A DNA stretch of 64,000 nucleotides, taken from Schaedlerella arabinosiphila. Lineage in GTDB: Bacteria > Bacillota > Clostridia > Lachnospirales > Lachnospiraceae. How positions within the stretch are numbered: position 1 is the stretch's first letter; the number at the start of each line of letters is the position of its first letter. Made by a program: the position numbers and the translations under genes. Positions 43,996-52,562 of this stretch are shown here, piece by piece. The notes beneath the pieces were generated by a model, which searched no databases, was not told the origin of the DNA, and saw only the letters and a list, made by a program, of their open reading frames with translations. The stretch spans positions 3,402,501-3,466,500 of the forward strand of contig NZ_RHJS01000002.1 in assembly GCF_003885045.1 (NCBI RefSeq). Reading direction: 5' to 3'.

Positions 43996-44379
43996 TCAGT
44001 CTTTTAATGCAACAACTTCGATCTCTACCAGCGCATCCTGGGGAAGTGCGGCTACCTGGAACGCAGATCTTGCCGGATAGTTGCCTTCACTGAAAAATCC
44101 CTTGTATACTTCGTTCATCTTTCCAAAGTCCGCGATGTTTTTCAAAAATACGGTTGTCTTTACTACATTGTCCATGGTGCATCCGGCAGATTCCAGAATG
44201 GACTTTACATTCTCCAGAGACTGCTTTGTCTGGCCTTCGATGTCCTGCGCAACGATCTTGCCTTCGGAGGGAAGGATCGGAAGCTGTCCGGAGAGAAACA
44301 TCAGATTCCCTGTATTGATTCCCTGTGAATAGGGTCCGATTGCCTTAGGTGCCTTGTCTGTGTTTAAGATTGTTTTCAT
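43996..44379 (-). CDS. ridA: RidA family enamine/imine deaminase
   Basis: 127 aa. AIGPYSQG, LFLSGQLPILP and the C-terminal NYPARSAFQVAALP with the catalytic Arg, then LVEIEVVA. It hydrolyses reactive 2-aminoacrylate and imines made by PLP enzymes, fitting the diaminopropionate ammonia-lyase encoded in the same region. ATG 44379 lies nine nt after AAGGAG; longer starts at 44385 and 44475 are not needed. First gene of the Mo/Se operon. Confidence 0.93.
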   Translation of the reverse strand: MKTILNTDKAPKAIGPYSQGINTGNLMFLSGQLPILPSEGKIVAQDIEGQTKQSLENVKSILESAGCTMDNVVKTTVFLKNIADFGKMNEVYKGFFSEGNYPARSAFQVAALPQDALVEIEVVALKD

Positions 44380-44422
44380 GGTCATATCTCCTTCTACAAA
44401 TTTCTTTTCTCGTAATAATAAT

Positions 44423-44451
44423 ATTTTATCACCGGCATCTATATCTGTCAA
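44423..44451 (-). promoter_or_regulatory. Promoter of the ridA/Mo/Se operon
   Basis: Minus strand TTGACA (44446-44451), 17-bp spacer, TAAAAT (44423-44428), 43 nt upstream of the ridA start. The palindrome CAAAAATTTTTTTG (44473-44486) lies 21 bp further upstream, between this promoter and the divergent regulator gene. Confidence 0.8.
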
Positions 44452-44472
44452 GCTGAAACGCCGTTTGCCTAA

Positions 44473-44486
44473 CAAAAATTTTTTTG
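44473..44486. promoter_or_regulatory. AT palindrome, candidate operator
   Basis: CAAAAA-TT-TTTTTG between the ridA promoter and the YheO-like gene. Close matches are at 55564-55576, 55583-55594 and 53912-53926 (upstream of ssnA). Confidence 0.4.
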
Positions 44487-44565
44487 TACGTTGACTTTTT
44501 TATTGAATTTAAAAAGAGAACGTGTAATAATAGAAGAAACGTTATAAAAGAAATGGGGAACGCTT

Positions 44566-45276
44566 ATGCAATCAGATATCCTTCAGCATTATACCATACT
44601 TGTAGACTTTCTCGGAAAGGCGCTCGGCCCGGATTTTGAAGTGGTCCTGCATGACCTGAGTTCCAAGGACATTGCAATTGCCGCAATCGCAAACGGACAC
44701 ATCAGCGGCAGAAAAGTGGGAGGCCCCCTGACGGATGCCGCCCTCCGCATGATCTCTTCCAGGGCCTATGAATCGGAAGACTTTCTGAGCAATTATAAAG
44801 GGATTGCGCCCAATGGACATGTCCTCCGTTCCTCCACCATGTTCATCCGGGATGAGGACCGCAGGCCCATCGGGCTCCTATGCATCAATTTCGACGACTG
44901 GCGGTACAAGGAACTGACAGAACAATTGCTTTCCGTGATCCACCCGGAATCCTTTCTGGAGCAGCACCCCGCAAACACCCAGCCTCTGCTGGACAGGAGC
45001 GCTCCGTCTGCCGCTCCCCCGAAAACCGCAGCGACGCCGATCACGGAGAATTTCTCCATGGATATCCCGGCGCTGATGCAGAAGATCTTTGACGAAGCCA
45101 CGGCTTCTCTGGAGACGCCCATTGACCGGCTGAACCAGTTCGAACGGAGGGAGATTGTGGAGCAGCTCAATGAGCAGGGATTGTTTCAGCTCAAAGGGGC
45201 GGTCTCCTTTGTCGCCAGGAAGTTCTCCTGCTCCAATGCCACCATTTACCGGTATCTCAGCGAGATCAGCGCCTGA
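44566..45276 (+). CDS. YheO/DauR-like transcriptional regulator (copy 1)
   Basis: 236 aa. The N-terminal YheO-like PAS domain (DILQHYTILVDFLGKALGPDFEVVLHDL; SGRKVGGPLTD; LRSSTMFIRDEDRRPIGLLCINFD) is followed by a Pro/Ala linker and a C-terminal DauR-like HTH (LNEQGLFQLKGAVSFVARKFSCSNATIYRYLSEI). It is divergent from the ridA operon, so it probably controls that operon and itself. It shares its domain order and several motifs with the regulator at 55713. Start ATG follows GAAATGGGGAACGCTT. A terminator follows at 45343. Confidence 0.88.
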   Translation: MQSDILQHYTILVDFLGKALGPDFEVVLHDLSSKDIAIAAIANGHISGRKVGGPLTDAALRMISSRAYESEDFLSNYKGIAPNGHVLRSSTMFIRDEDRRPIGLLCINFDDWRYKELTEQLLSVIHPESFLEQHPANTQPLLDRSAPSAAPPKTAATPITENFSMDIPALMQKIFDEATASLETPIDRLNQFERREIVEQLNEQGLFQLKGAVSFVARKFSCSNATIYRYLSEISA

Positions 45277-45342
45277 TACACTTTGTCAGCGGCGCACACT
45301 GAAAACCTGCCTCCGGCAGCTTTTCTACATACGATGGTATAA

Positions 45343-45386
45343 AAAAGCCCTGTCAAATAGACACCTATTTGACAGGACTTTTTTTG
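45343..45386. terminator. Strong bidirectional terminator
   Basis: CTGTCAAATAG (45350-45360), ACAC loop, CTATTTGACAG (45365-45375), flanked by A6 on the left and T7 on the right. It ends both the regulator transcript (+) and the purine operon (-). Confidence 0.9.
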
Positions 45387-45457
45387 TACAGCCTGCGGTC
45401 CGCACGTTTTTATATGACGCAGACACAGGCTTTGCCGTCCACTTCTCTATTATACCG

Positions 45458-45937
45458 TTACGCCAGGATTCCCCGCAGATCCGCGATGGCATGTCGGGGG
45501 CACTTGACCGCGCACATGCCGCAGCTTAAACAAAGGGATTCATCGATCACCGCATGGCTGTCGATCACATGGATCGCCTCCGCCGTACAGGTCTTTTCGC
45601 AGATCCCGCAGCCGATACAGCTTACCGGGCAGGCTTCCCTCGCTTCTTTTCCTTTGTCTTCATTGGCGCACCGCACCACAATATAGTTGGCGCATTCGTG
45701 CAGACGGATGATATCCTGGGGACAGGCGCGCACGCACATACCGCAGGCGATACACTTCTCCTCATCCACCTCTGCCACGCCGTTTTCATTCAGGGAAACG
45801 GCGCCGAACCTGCAGACCGCAGCACAGTTTCCGCAGCCCACACAGCCATATTTACATCTGGATACCGCACTTGCGGCACATGTTCCGTTGCATGCCACCA
45901 CCGCCGCGCGGCAGGGGAATTTTTTCTTCACTGCCAT
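45458..45937 (-). CDS. Multi-cluster 4Fe-4S ferredoxin
   Basis: 159 aa with four cysteine motifs: CKYGCVGCGNCAAVC, CIACGMCVRACP, CPVSCIGCGICEKTC and CLSCGMCAVKCP, plus an N-terminal CNGTC. The pattern resembles the C-terminal part of RnfB. As the last gene of the Se/Mo purine operon, it probably carries electrons to or from the hydroxylase encoded just upstream (6-nt gap), which has no FAD domain. Start ATG follows GGGAGGGATGACGGATC. Confidence 0.9.
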   Translation of the reverse strand: MAVKKKFPCRAAVVACNGTCAASAVSRCKYGCVGCGNCAAVCRFGAVSLNENGVAEVDEEKCIACGMCVRACPQDIIRLHECANYIVVRCANEDKGKEAREACPVSCIGCGICEKTCTAEAIHVIDSHAVIDESLCLSCGMCAVKCPRHAIADLRGILA

Positions 45938-45943
45938 GATCCG

Positions 45944-48526
45944 TCATCCCTCCCTCTTATATGGTGTACCGGAGATCGGCAGGCTGTACCTGCGCTCTCC
46001 ATCCAGCCGGTAGTACGCGTCCGTGATCGCCGGCGCGGTCGGAATGGATGTGATCTCCCCGATGCCGATTGCGCCGCAGGCCACATTGAGCCCCGGTTTG
46101 TCGATGACAAGGGCCTCGATCTCCGGGATCTCATGGGCACGGAACAGCCCAAGCGCACCGAACTTCTCCACCGGTTTACAGTTCTCGTCGATGGGATATT
46201 TTTCCCGCAGGGCGAATCCCATGGACATGACCACGCCGCCCTCAATCTGCCCTTCGCAGGACAGCGGGTTCACTGCCTTTCCTACGTCGTGGGCCGCAAC
46301 AATCTTCTCGATCTTCCCGGTTTGGGAATCCAGGATGCATACCTGGGTAGCGTATCCGTAGGCCACATGGGAAACCGGATTCGGCACGTCCGCGCCAAGG
46401 GGATCTGTCTTGGCAAGGTATTCTCCGTAAAATTCCTGTCCCGTCAGATCCGCCAGCGTCTTTCCTCCTGCCTTTGCTTCCATCAGCTTTCTACACGCCC
46501 GCAGACATGCTTCCCCGGTGATCATGGTCTGTCTGGAGCCGGAAGTGGTTCCGGAATCCGGTGCGATCCATGTATTGCTGCGCTCGTAGACAATGTCCTC
46601 CCGCTTTAAGTCCGTATTGCTGACAACCATCTGTACCAGCACGGTTCCCAGGCCCTGGCCGATGCAGGAAGCCCCTGCGTAGATATGAAGCTTATGGTCA
46701 TCCTCTACGATCAGTTTTACCCGGCCCGTATCCGGGATTCCCACGCCCACTCCGGCGTTCTTCATGGCACAGGCAAGCCCCACCGGTTTTCCGGCCGCCC
46801 TTGCACTATCGTACTGCTCCTTCACTGCCTCCAGCGTCTCCACCAGCCCGGTGGATTCATCCACGATCTGTCCGTTGGGCAGAACGCCTCCCGGACGGAT
46901 GGCATTGCGGTAGCGGATCTCCCATGGCGTGATCCCGATCTCGTCCGCCATCATGTTCAGCAAGGTCTCCGTCGCAAAACAGGTCTGGGTCACGCCAAAC
47001 CCACGGAATGCCCCTGCCGGCGGATTGTTTGTATAATAAGCGGTTCCTTCGATCTCAAAATTCTCATAGGCATAAGGGCCTGCCGCATGGGTGCAGGCAC
47101 GCTCCAGCACGGGGCCTCCCAGGGAGGCAAACGCTCCTGTATCCGAAGCCACCTTTGCCTTTACCCCCAGAATCCGGCCGTTTTCGTCACAGCCCATGGT
47201 AAAGTCCATCACAAAATGATGCCGCTTGGGGTGGATCAGAAGGGACTCCGCCCTGGTCAGCCGGACTTTCACCGGACGCCTGGTATGGTGGGCAAGCAGC
47301 GCCGCGTGATGCTGCACCGTCATGTCCTCCTTGCCGCCGAAGCCGCCGCCTACCAGCGCGTTCTCCGCCTTCACCTTATCTGTTCCCAGCATCAGGCTGC
47401 ATTCCCGGTAAGTACAGTAGGCATCCTGGTCTGTGGAAATGACCATCACATCGCCGTCCTCGTCGATATAAGACACGGCGCACTCAGGCTCCAGAAATGC
47501 GTGCTCCGTCCAGGGGGTCTCGAAGCGATGGGAAATGACATGCTTCGCATGTTTGATCGCTTCCTGTGCATTCCCCCGGCTTACGTGCTTGTATGCCTGG
47601 ACATTGGACTCTTCCTCGTCAAATACCCTGGGCGCGTCCGCTGCCGCCGCCTCTTCAATATTATGTACCATGGGAAGAACCTCGTACTCCACCTTGATCA
47701 GCTTTTTCGCTTTTTCTACGGTTTCCATATCCTCCGCAGCTACCAGGGCCACGGCGTCTCCCAGGTAATGGGTCAGCCCTCCCACCGGGATCAGGGTATA
47801 CTGGTCATGCTTGAGATGCCCGATCTTGTTCTCCCCCGGAATGTCCTCCGCCGTCAGGACCGCCGCCACGCCCGGCAGTGCTTTCGCCTTGGAGGTATCA
47901 ATGGAGAGCACCCTTGCCCTTGGGTATTTGCTCCGAAGGGCCGAGCCGTAACACATATTTTCCATATAGAAATCGTCAGGATACTTGCCGTAGCCCATCA
48001 CCTTCTCTTCCACGTCCAGGCGGTGTACCCTGGAGCCGATCTTCCAGTCGTCGGCGCTCTTTCCCGGAACCACGCCTTCCCGCAGGATCTTCGCGGAAAG
48101 CTTCACCGCGGCGATGATCTTCACATACCCGGTACAGCGGCAGTAATTGTTCCGCAGAGCGTATTTGATCTCTTCCTCCGTGGGATCCGGATTTACATCC
48201 AAAAGCGCCTTGGTGCACATCACCATACCCGGGATGCAGAAGCCGCACTGTACCGCTCCCGCCTCCCCGTAAGCATAGGTAAAGACTTGGGATTCCCATT
48301 CGCTTAATCCTTCCACGGTCAGCACGTGCCTGCCCTCGAGCCGGTCCGTCATGGGGACGCATGCCTTGCACACCGCGCCGTCTATGATTACGGTACAGGC
48401 GCCGCATGCGCCCTGGCTGCAGCCGTCCTTCACCGAGGTCAGGTGCAGTTCGTCCCGGAGAAACCGAAGCAGGGACTGCTTTTTATCCGTTTTCACCGTT
48501 TTTCCATTCACTACAAATGTATACAT
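45944..48526 (-). CDS. Selenium-type xanthine dehydrogenase (2Fe-2S + molybdopterin domains)
   Basis: 860 aa. Residues 1-~155 are the two [2Fe-2S] domains (CSQGACGACTV...C; CGFCIPGM...NNYCRCTGY). The rest is a molybdopterin hydroxylase: VGGGFGGKEDM, AGAFRGFGVTQTC, the GQGLGTV loop and the catalytic Glu in the GAIGIGE segment near the end. No FAD domain is fused or encoded beside it. With yqeB and ygfK next door it matches the selenium-dependent xanthine dehydrogenase family. Start ATG 48526 is nine nt from AAGGTGAG; a TTG lies two codons earlier. Confidence 0.9.
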   Translation of the reverse strand: MYTFVVNGKTVKTDKKQSLLRFLRDELHLTSVKDGCSQGACGACTVIIDGAVCKACVPMTDRLEGRHVLTVEGLSEWESQVFTYAYGEAGAVQCGFCIPGMVMCTKALLDVNPDPTEEEIKYALRNNYCRCTGYVKIIAAVKLSAKILREGVVPGKSADDWKIGSRVHRLDVEEKVMGYGKYPDDFYMENMCYGSALRSKYPRARVLSIDTSKAKALPGVAAVLTAEDIPGENKIGHLKHDQYTLIPVGGLTHYLGDAVALVAAEDMETVEKAKKLIKVEYEVLPMVHNIEEAAAADAPRVFDEEESNVQAYKHVSRGNAQEAIKHAKHVISHRFETPWTEHAFLEPECAVSYIDEDGDVMVISTDQDAYCTYRECSLMLGTDKVKAENALVGGGFGGKEDMTVQHHAALLAHHTRRPVKVRLTRAESLLIHPKRHHFVMDFTMGCDENGRILGVKAKVASDTGAFASLGGPVLERACTHAAGPYAYENFEIEGTAYYTNNPPAGAFRGFGVTQTCFATETLLNMMADEIGITPWEIRYRNAIRPGGVLPNGQIVDESTGLVETLEAVKEQYDSARAAGKPVGLACAMKNAGVGVGIPDTGRVKLIVEDDHKLHIYAGASCIGQGLGTVLVQMVVSNTDLKREDIVYERSNTWIAPDSGTTSGSRQTMITGEACLRACRKLMEAKAGGKTLADLTGQEFYGEYLAKTDPLGADVPNPVSHVAYGYATQVCILDSQTGKIEKIVAAHDVGKAVNPLSCEGQIEGGVVMSMGFALREKYPIDENCKPVEKFGALGLFRAHEIPEIEALVIDKPGLNVACGAIGIGEITSIPTAPAITDAYYRLDGERRYSLPISGTPYKREG

Positions 48527-48535
48527 TTTCAATTC

Positions 48536-49336
48536 TCACCTTCTTTTTTTGAACCTGGGGCTGCCGGAAAACGCCGCCTCCAAAGCGCCTTTTCCGATCC
48601 GCCTCGCCTTATCTGATATGGTCACGCAGTATGTCCTGTCCTCCCGTGCGTCAATGTCCCCGATCTTGAGCCCTTTTTCCACCTGCACGCCTTCTTGGAG
48701 CATGCCCCGGACAATGCCGGACATCTGCGCGCAGACCGGAACGCCCCCGGTCATAGCCACTGTCTGCCCTTTCTTTACCAGATCCCCGATCTGTGCGATC
48801 GGCTCCATCGTCCCGGAGGCCGAAGCCCTGACCAGGCGTTCTATGGTGTATCCCGCAATCTCCCCCGGAATCCCCGTATTGGGAATGGCGCTGCCCTCGG
48901 AGATCACCTGTCCGAGGGAAGGGCCCCGCTGGGTCTCTATCACAAAATGGCAGTCCGCCCCCGCCGTAAAACCGGGGCCGATCCCGATCACCACCGGCGC
49001 GTCGCCGATACGTGTGCCCAGATTTTTCTTGGCCATGATACCGTCGATCAGGACATCCGGGCAGTATGTCTCACGGATCTTTGCCTGAGGGTCTACAATC
49101 ACCGCGATATTGCCTGCCTTCGTCACCCCAAGAGCTTCCTCCAGGTTTTGAACCAGGATTCCTTTTGCCTGTTCTACCTGTGCCTCGCCCTCATACACCG
49201 CACGCGAGAAAGATACCGTCCTTCTCACCGCCAATGGGACTTCTATATCCGTCATCAGGATCTGATGGCCCGCAAGCCAAAATTCATACGCGATCCCTGT
49301 AGCCAGATCCCCGGCTCCCTTGATCAAAATCTTCAT
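48536..49336 (-). CDS. yqeB: Selenium-dependent molybdenum hydroxylase system protein, YqeB family
   Basis: 266 aa. The N-terminal Rossmann motif KILIKGAGDLATGIAYEFW is followed by RRTVSFSRAVYEGEA, GPGFTAGADCHFVIET and a C-terminal barrel-sandwich-like domain (LVKKGQTVAMTGGVPVCAQMSG). The family (EF2563/YqeB) co-occurs with orphan selD and is thought to help place selenium on the molybdenum cofactor. It lies 9 nt before the hydroxylase gene. ATG 49336 follows GAGGCGGGAACAAAC. Confidence 0.9.
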   Translation of the reverse strand: MKILIKGAGDLATGIAYEFWLAGHQILMTDIEVPLAVRRTVSFSRAVYEGEAQVEQAKGILVQNLEEALGVTKAGNIAVIVDPQAKIRETYCPDVLIDGIMAKKNLGTRIGDAPVVIGIGPGFTAGADCHFVIETQRGPSLGQVISEGSAIPNTGIPGEIAGYTIERLVRASASGTMEPIAQIGDLVKKGQTVAMTGGVPVCAQMSGIVRGMLQEGVQVEKGLKIGDIDAREDRTYCVTISDKARRIGKGALEAAFSGSPRFKKRR

Positions 49337-49484
49337 GTTTGTTCCCGCCTCTCTTTGTGTGCTGAGTTCCATCATACTGCTGCCTTCAAAGCCTGTAAAC
49401 AGACTTTTTTTACCATATTTGCCGACAGCCATACCCGGAAGCCCCTTCAAGGCTCCCGTGCATGGCTTCTTCCATTCAAAACGC

Positions 49485-52466
49485 TTATAACATATAACTA
49501 TAATCCGCGCATACCGCTTCGATCAGCCTCTGCAGCTCTTCCGGAACTTTCGTCTCCTGTCCCTTCTTCCAGGTGTACTCTGTACCCAGGAACCGAACCC
49601 TGCATTCCAGTTCTTCCCGGTTCAGTACGGCAAAACCATCGTTCTTGCTGTCCGCCATATCCTTTTCATTTGCGAATAATGTAAATTTGTCAAGATACGG
49701 CGCGCTTGCGTATGGGCAGAATACCTTACAGTTGCCGCATTCGTTGCACATATAATCCACATGGATCACCTGCGCCTTTTCCATTCCCGGTACTTTGACG
49801 GAGATATTGGCGCGGTTCGGACATACGTCCACGCAGTTTTCGCATACTGTAGAGCAGCCCAGGCAGCGGTCTGCCTCTTTGCCGCATCCCGGCTCCGCCA
49901 GGATTCCCTTCTTCTGGTAAATGGCTTCTGCATCTGCCGGTGTGCTCAGATCCCCGGTCACCGGAACTCCTGCGATGGCTTCCGCCGCAGTCATAGCCTC
50001 TCCCATTCCCTTCACCACCAGGGATGGTCCGAACAGGCCGTCGCCGACCACATAGACGCCTTCCACGCTGCTTTCCAGAGTACTGCTCACCTTCACACGT
50101 CCCCGATCGTCCACGTTCAGGCCGTTTGCCTCATAATAATCTGTGGGCACCTTTTCACCTACTGCCGCGATCACGGTATCTGCCGGGATGGAAAGGGTCT
50201 CGTCTGTCTCCACAACCCCTGCCCGTCCGGACGCGTCCCGTTCGCCAAGCTGTGTTACCTTGCAGACCAGATTGCCGCCTTCTAATTTTACAGGCGCCAG
50301 AAGCTCTCTGAACTCAACGCCGTCCTCAATGGCCAGAAGCAGTTCGTGCTCATCCGCCGGCATATAGCGCTTGGTCCTGCGGTATACCAGATACACATGC
50401 TCCACGCCGTCGCAGCGCTTCGCCGCCCTTGCGGTATCCATAGCCGTATTTCCGCCGCCGATCACGACTACGTTCTTTCCAAGGTCTACTTTTCCCTGTT
50501 TTGCGTTAAAATCTTCCAGGAATGCCAGGGCATTCAGGGCTTCGCCGCCTTCCAGCTTCAGTTCGCCCCGCTTGTAAGCGCCCACTGCCAGGACTACGCC
50601 GTCGTATTCCTTCTTCAGTTCTGCTACGGATGGCGCCTCCGTATTGGTCAGAATCTTCACACCCAGCTTCCGAAGCAGGGATACGTCCTTATCGATTACG
50701 CTGTCGTCAATCCGGAAATCCGGGATGATGGCGCTGACTACACCGCCCAGCTTGTCGCGCTTCTCATAGATCGTCACGTCCGCGCCTGCCTTTGCCAGAT
50801 AGTATGCCGCCGCCATACCGGAGGGGCCGCCTCCTACCACCGCGGCTTTCTTACCGCAGCTTCCGGCGGGCGCAACCGTACCGATCACTGCGTCAAATGC
50901 CTTCTGTGCGCATTCCAGCTTGGTATCCCGGATCTGAACCGGGGTCTCATAGAAATTCCGGTTGCAGTGGCTCTGGCAGCCGTGTGCGCAGATGGTTCCC
51001 GTGATGAACGGCAGCGCGTTCTTGTTCAGGATCACTTTCAGGGCTTCTTCGTATTTTCCTTCTCCCGCAAGCCGCACATAGGTTGTGATCTCCTGATGGA
51101 TGGGACAGGCATCCTCGCAGGGGGCCGTATAGCAGTCCAGAAGCGGCACTCTCTCTTTGGACTTCCTGGATACCGGAAGCTTCGCCGGTTTTACATGGTG
51201 AGGGTCATTCACCGCGTCTTCCGCCAGACGGTTCAGCGCGTTCACGTCGATTCCCTCAAACGGCTTCATGCCCATGGCGTCCAATCCCTCTGCCATCTGT
51301 TTGAGCCTCTGGTATCCGCCAGGCTTCAAAATCGTCGTCGCCACAGTGACAGGCCAGATGCCTGTTCCCACGATCTTCTCAATGTTAAATGCGTCTGCAC
51401 CGCCGGAGTAGGCAATCCTGAGCTTCCCATCGAAGTCTCTGGAAAGCTTTGCCGCTACGGAAAGAGACAGAGGATACAGGGATTTTCCGGACATATACAT
51501 CTCTTCGCTGGGCAGTTCGTTGGCCTTTACATCCACCGGGAAGGTGTTGGTGATCTTCACGCCAAATTCCAGGTTCTGTTCGCCGGACAGGCGGATCAGC
51601 CTCTGGAGCATGGGAACCGCGTCGGCATACTGCAGGTCGTCGTCGAAATGGAACCTTCCGAACGCCACATAGTCATATCCCATTTTATCCATGGTCTCCC
51701 GGGCAAACTCATAGCCCAGAAGGGTGGGATTGCACTTGATAAAGGTGTTGATCTTCTTTTCCGTCAGAAGATAGGTGGCAATGCTCTCGATCTCCTGGGG
51801 AGGACATCCGTGAAGCGTGGAGATGGTCGCTGAATTGCAGATCAGCGGGGAGATCGCCTCGATGTCTTCCTTTGTGACATTCTGAAATTCCCCTGCATGG
51901 GCGAGGAGCACTTCCCTGCATGTTTTGAAGGCGTCTGTCTGCTCCGCGTTCATCATGTTGTTGATAAATGTGTCGATCTTCTCCGACTTGATGCCCTTCA
52001 GGTCATAGCCTACGCTGATGTTGAACTGGTAGCCCTCCGTACTTCCCAGGCCGTATTCCTTTGCAATGAAGGCAAGCAAAAACCACGCCTTGATATATTC
52101 GTCCTGAGCCTGGGGCACATAGAGCTCCGTTGACCACTCACAGTTGTAGCACTCATCCTCCGCCAGGATACAGGGCTTATTGACGCATGCCGCAAGTTCC
52201 GCGCCGTCCATGATCTGTACGGTCTTCAGCTCGAAGAAACGGCTTCCCGCGTAATAAGATGCCACGATATTCTGGGCAAGCTGGCTGTTGGGGCCTGCCG
52301 CAGGGCCGATGGGGGTCTCCAGCTTCCGGCCGAAGATGGTCTGCGCCCTGCCCGGGTCTGCCACGTAGGGACTGTGTACTCCAAATACGGTTCCTTTTTC
52401 GTCATGCTCTGTCCGAACCCAGTTCAACAACTGTTCGAAAGGCATACAGCTCATAATATCACTCAT
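49485..52466 (-). CDS. ygfK: YgfK, putative selenate reductase-type flavoprotein
   Basis: 993 aa. Residues 1-~410 are a dihydroorotate-dehydrogenase-like barrel. Then a GltD-like part: cysteine-rich CEDACPIHQEI...CAHGCQSHC, FAD motif AVVGGGPSGMAAAYYLAKAG, NAD(P)H motif VVVIGGGNTAMDTARAAKRC. The C-terminus has CLGCSTVCENCVDVCP and CNECGNCKVFCPYA 4Fe-4S motifs. Despite the annotation, a role in purine reduction or electron transfer to the Se hydroxylase fits the context. ATG 52466 is eight nt from AGGAGG; 52472 is closer than optimal. A 7-codon leader frame overlaps the site. Confidence 0.93.
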   Translation of the reverse strand: MSDIMSCMPFEQLLNWVRTEHDEKGTVFGVHSPYVADPGRAQTIFGRKLETPIGPAAGPNSQLAQNIVASYYAGSRFFELKTVQIMDGAELAACVNKPCILAEDECYNCEWSTELYVPQAQDEYIKAWFLLAFIAKEYGLGSTEGYQFNISVGYDLKGIKSEKIDTFINNMMNAEQTDAFKTCREVLLAHAGEFQNVTKEDIEAISPLICNSATISTLHGCPPQEIESIATYLLTEKKINTFIKCNPTLLGYEFARETMDKMGYDYVAFGRFHFDDDLQYADAVPMLQRLIRLSGEQNLEFGVKITNTFPVDVKANELPSEEMYMSGKSLYPLSLSVAAKLSRDFDGKLRIAYSGGADAFNIEKIVGTGIWPVTVATTILKPGGYQRLKQMAEGLDAMGMKPFEGIDVNALNRLAEDAVNDPHHVKPAKLPVSRKSKERVPLLDCYTAPCEDACPIHQEITTYVRLAGEGKYEEALKVILNKNALPFITGTICAHGCQSHCNRNFYETPVQIRDTKLECAQKAFDAVIGTVAPAGSCGKKAAVVGGGPSGMAAAYYLAKAGADVTIYEKRDKLGGVVSAIIPDFRIDDSVIDKDVSLLRKLGVKILTNTEAPSVAELKKEYDGVVLAVGAYKRGELKLEGGEALNALAFLEDFNAKQGKVDLGKNVVVIGGGNTAMDTARAAKRCDGVEHVYLVYRRTKRYMPADEHELLLAIEDGVEFRELLAPVKLEGGNLVCKVTQLGERDASGRAGVVETDETLSIPADTVIAAVGEKVPTDYYEANGLNVDDRGRVKVSSTLESSVEGVYVVGDGLFGPSLVVKGMGEAMTAAEAIAGVPVTGDLSTPADAEAIYQKKGILAEPGCGKEADRCLGCSTVCENCVDVCPNRANISVKVPGMEKAQVIHVDYMCNECGNCKVFCPYASAPYLDKFTLFANEKDMADSKNDGFAVLNREELECRVRFLGTEYTWKKGQETKVPEELQRLIEAVCADYSYML

Positions 52467-52495
52467 TTTCATTTCCTCCTGTTATTTTTCATTTC

Positions 52496-52536
52496 CTCCG
52501 GACAGCGGCCGCCTTTTTTTGTACCGCTGTCCGGAG
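52496..52536. terminator. Perfect 13-bp hairpin between ssnA and ygfK
   Basis: CTCCGGACAGCGG (52496-52508) and CCGCTGTCCGGAG (52524-52536) with a 15-nt loop. No good T-run follows on the minus strand, so it may be an mRNA processing or stability element rather than a full terminator. Confidence 0.6.
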
Positions 52537-52562
52537 TTCACTCTTTTTTCTCCTGGTCCCCT

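Noticed and set aside
46685..48307. 540-codon open frame on the plus strand
   Set aside because: Lies wholly antisense to the molybdenum hydroxylase gene and has His/Arg/Pro-rich shadow composition.
49337..49484. Small gene between yqeB and ygfK
   Set aside because: Open only as an N-terminal extension of yqeB; no ribosome site or family support.
50346..51833. 495-codon open frame on the plus strand
   Set aside because: Antisense to ygfK; no motifs and no ribosome site.
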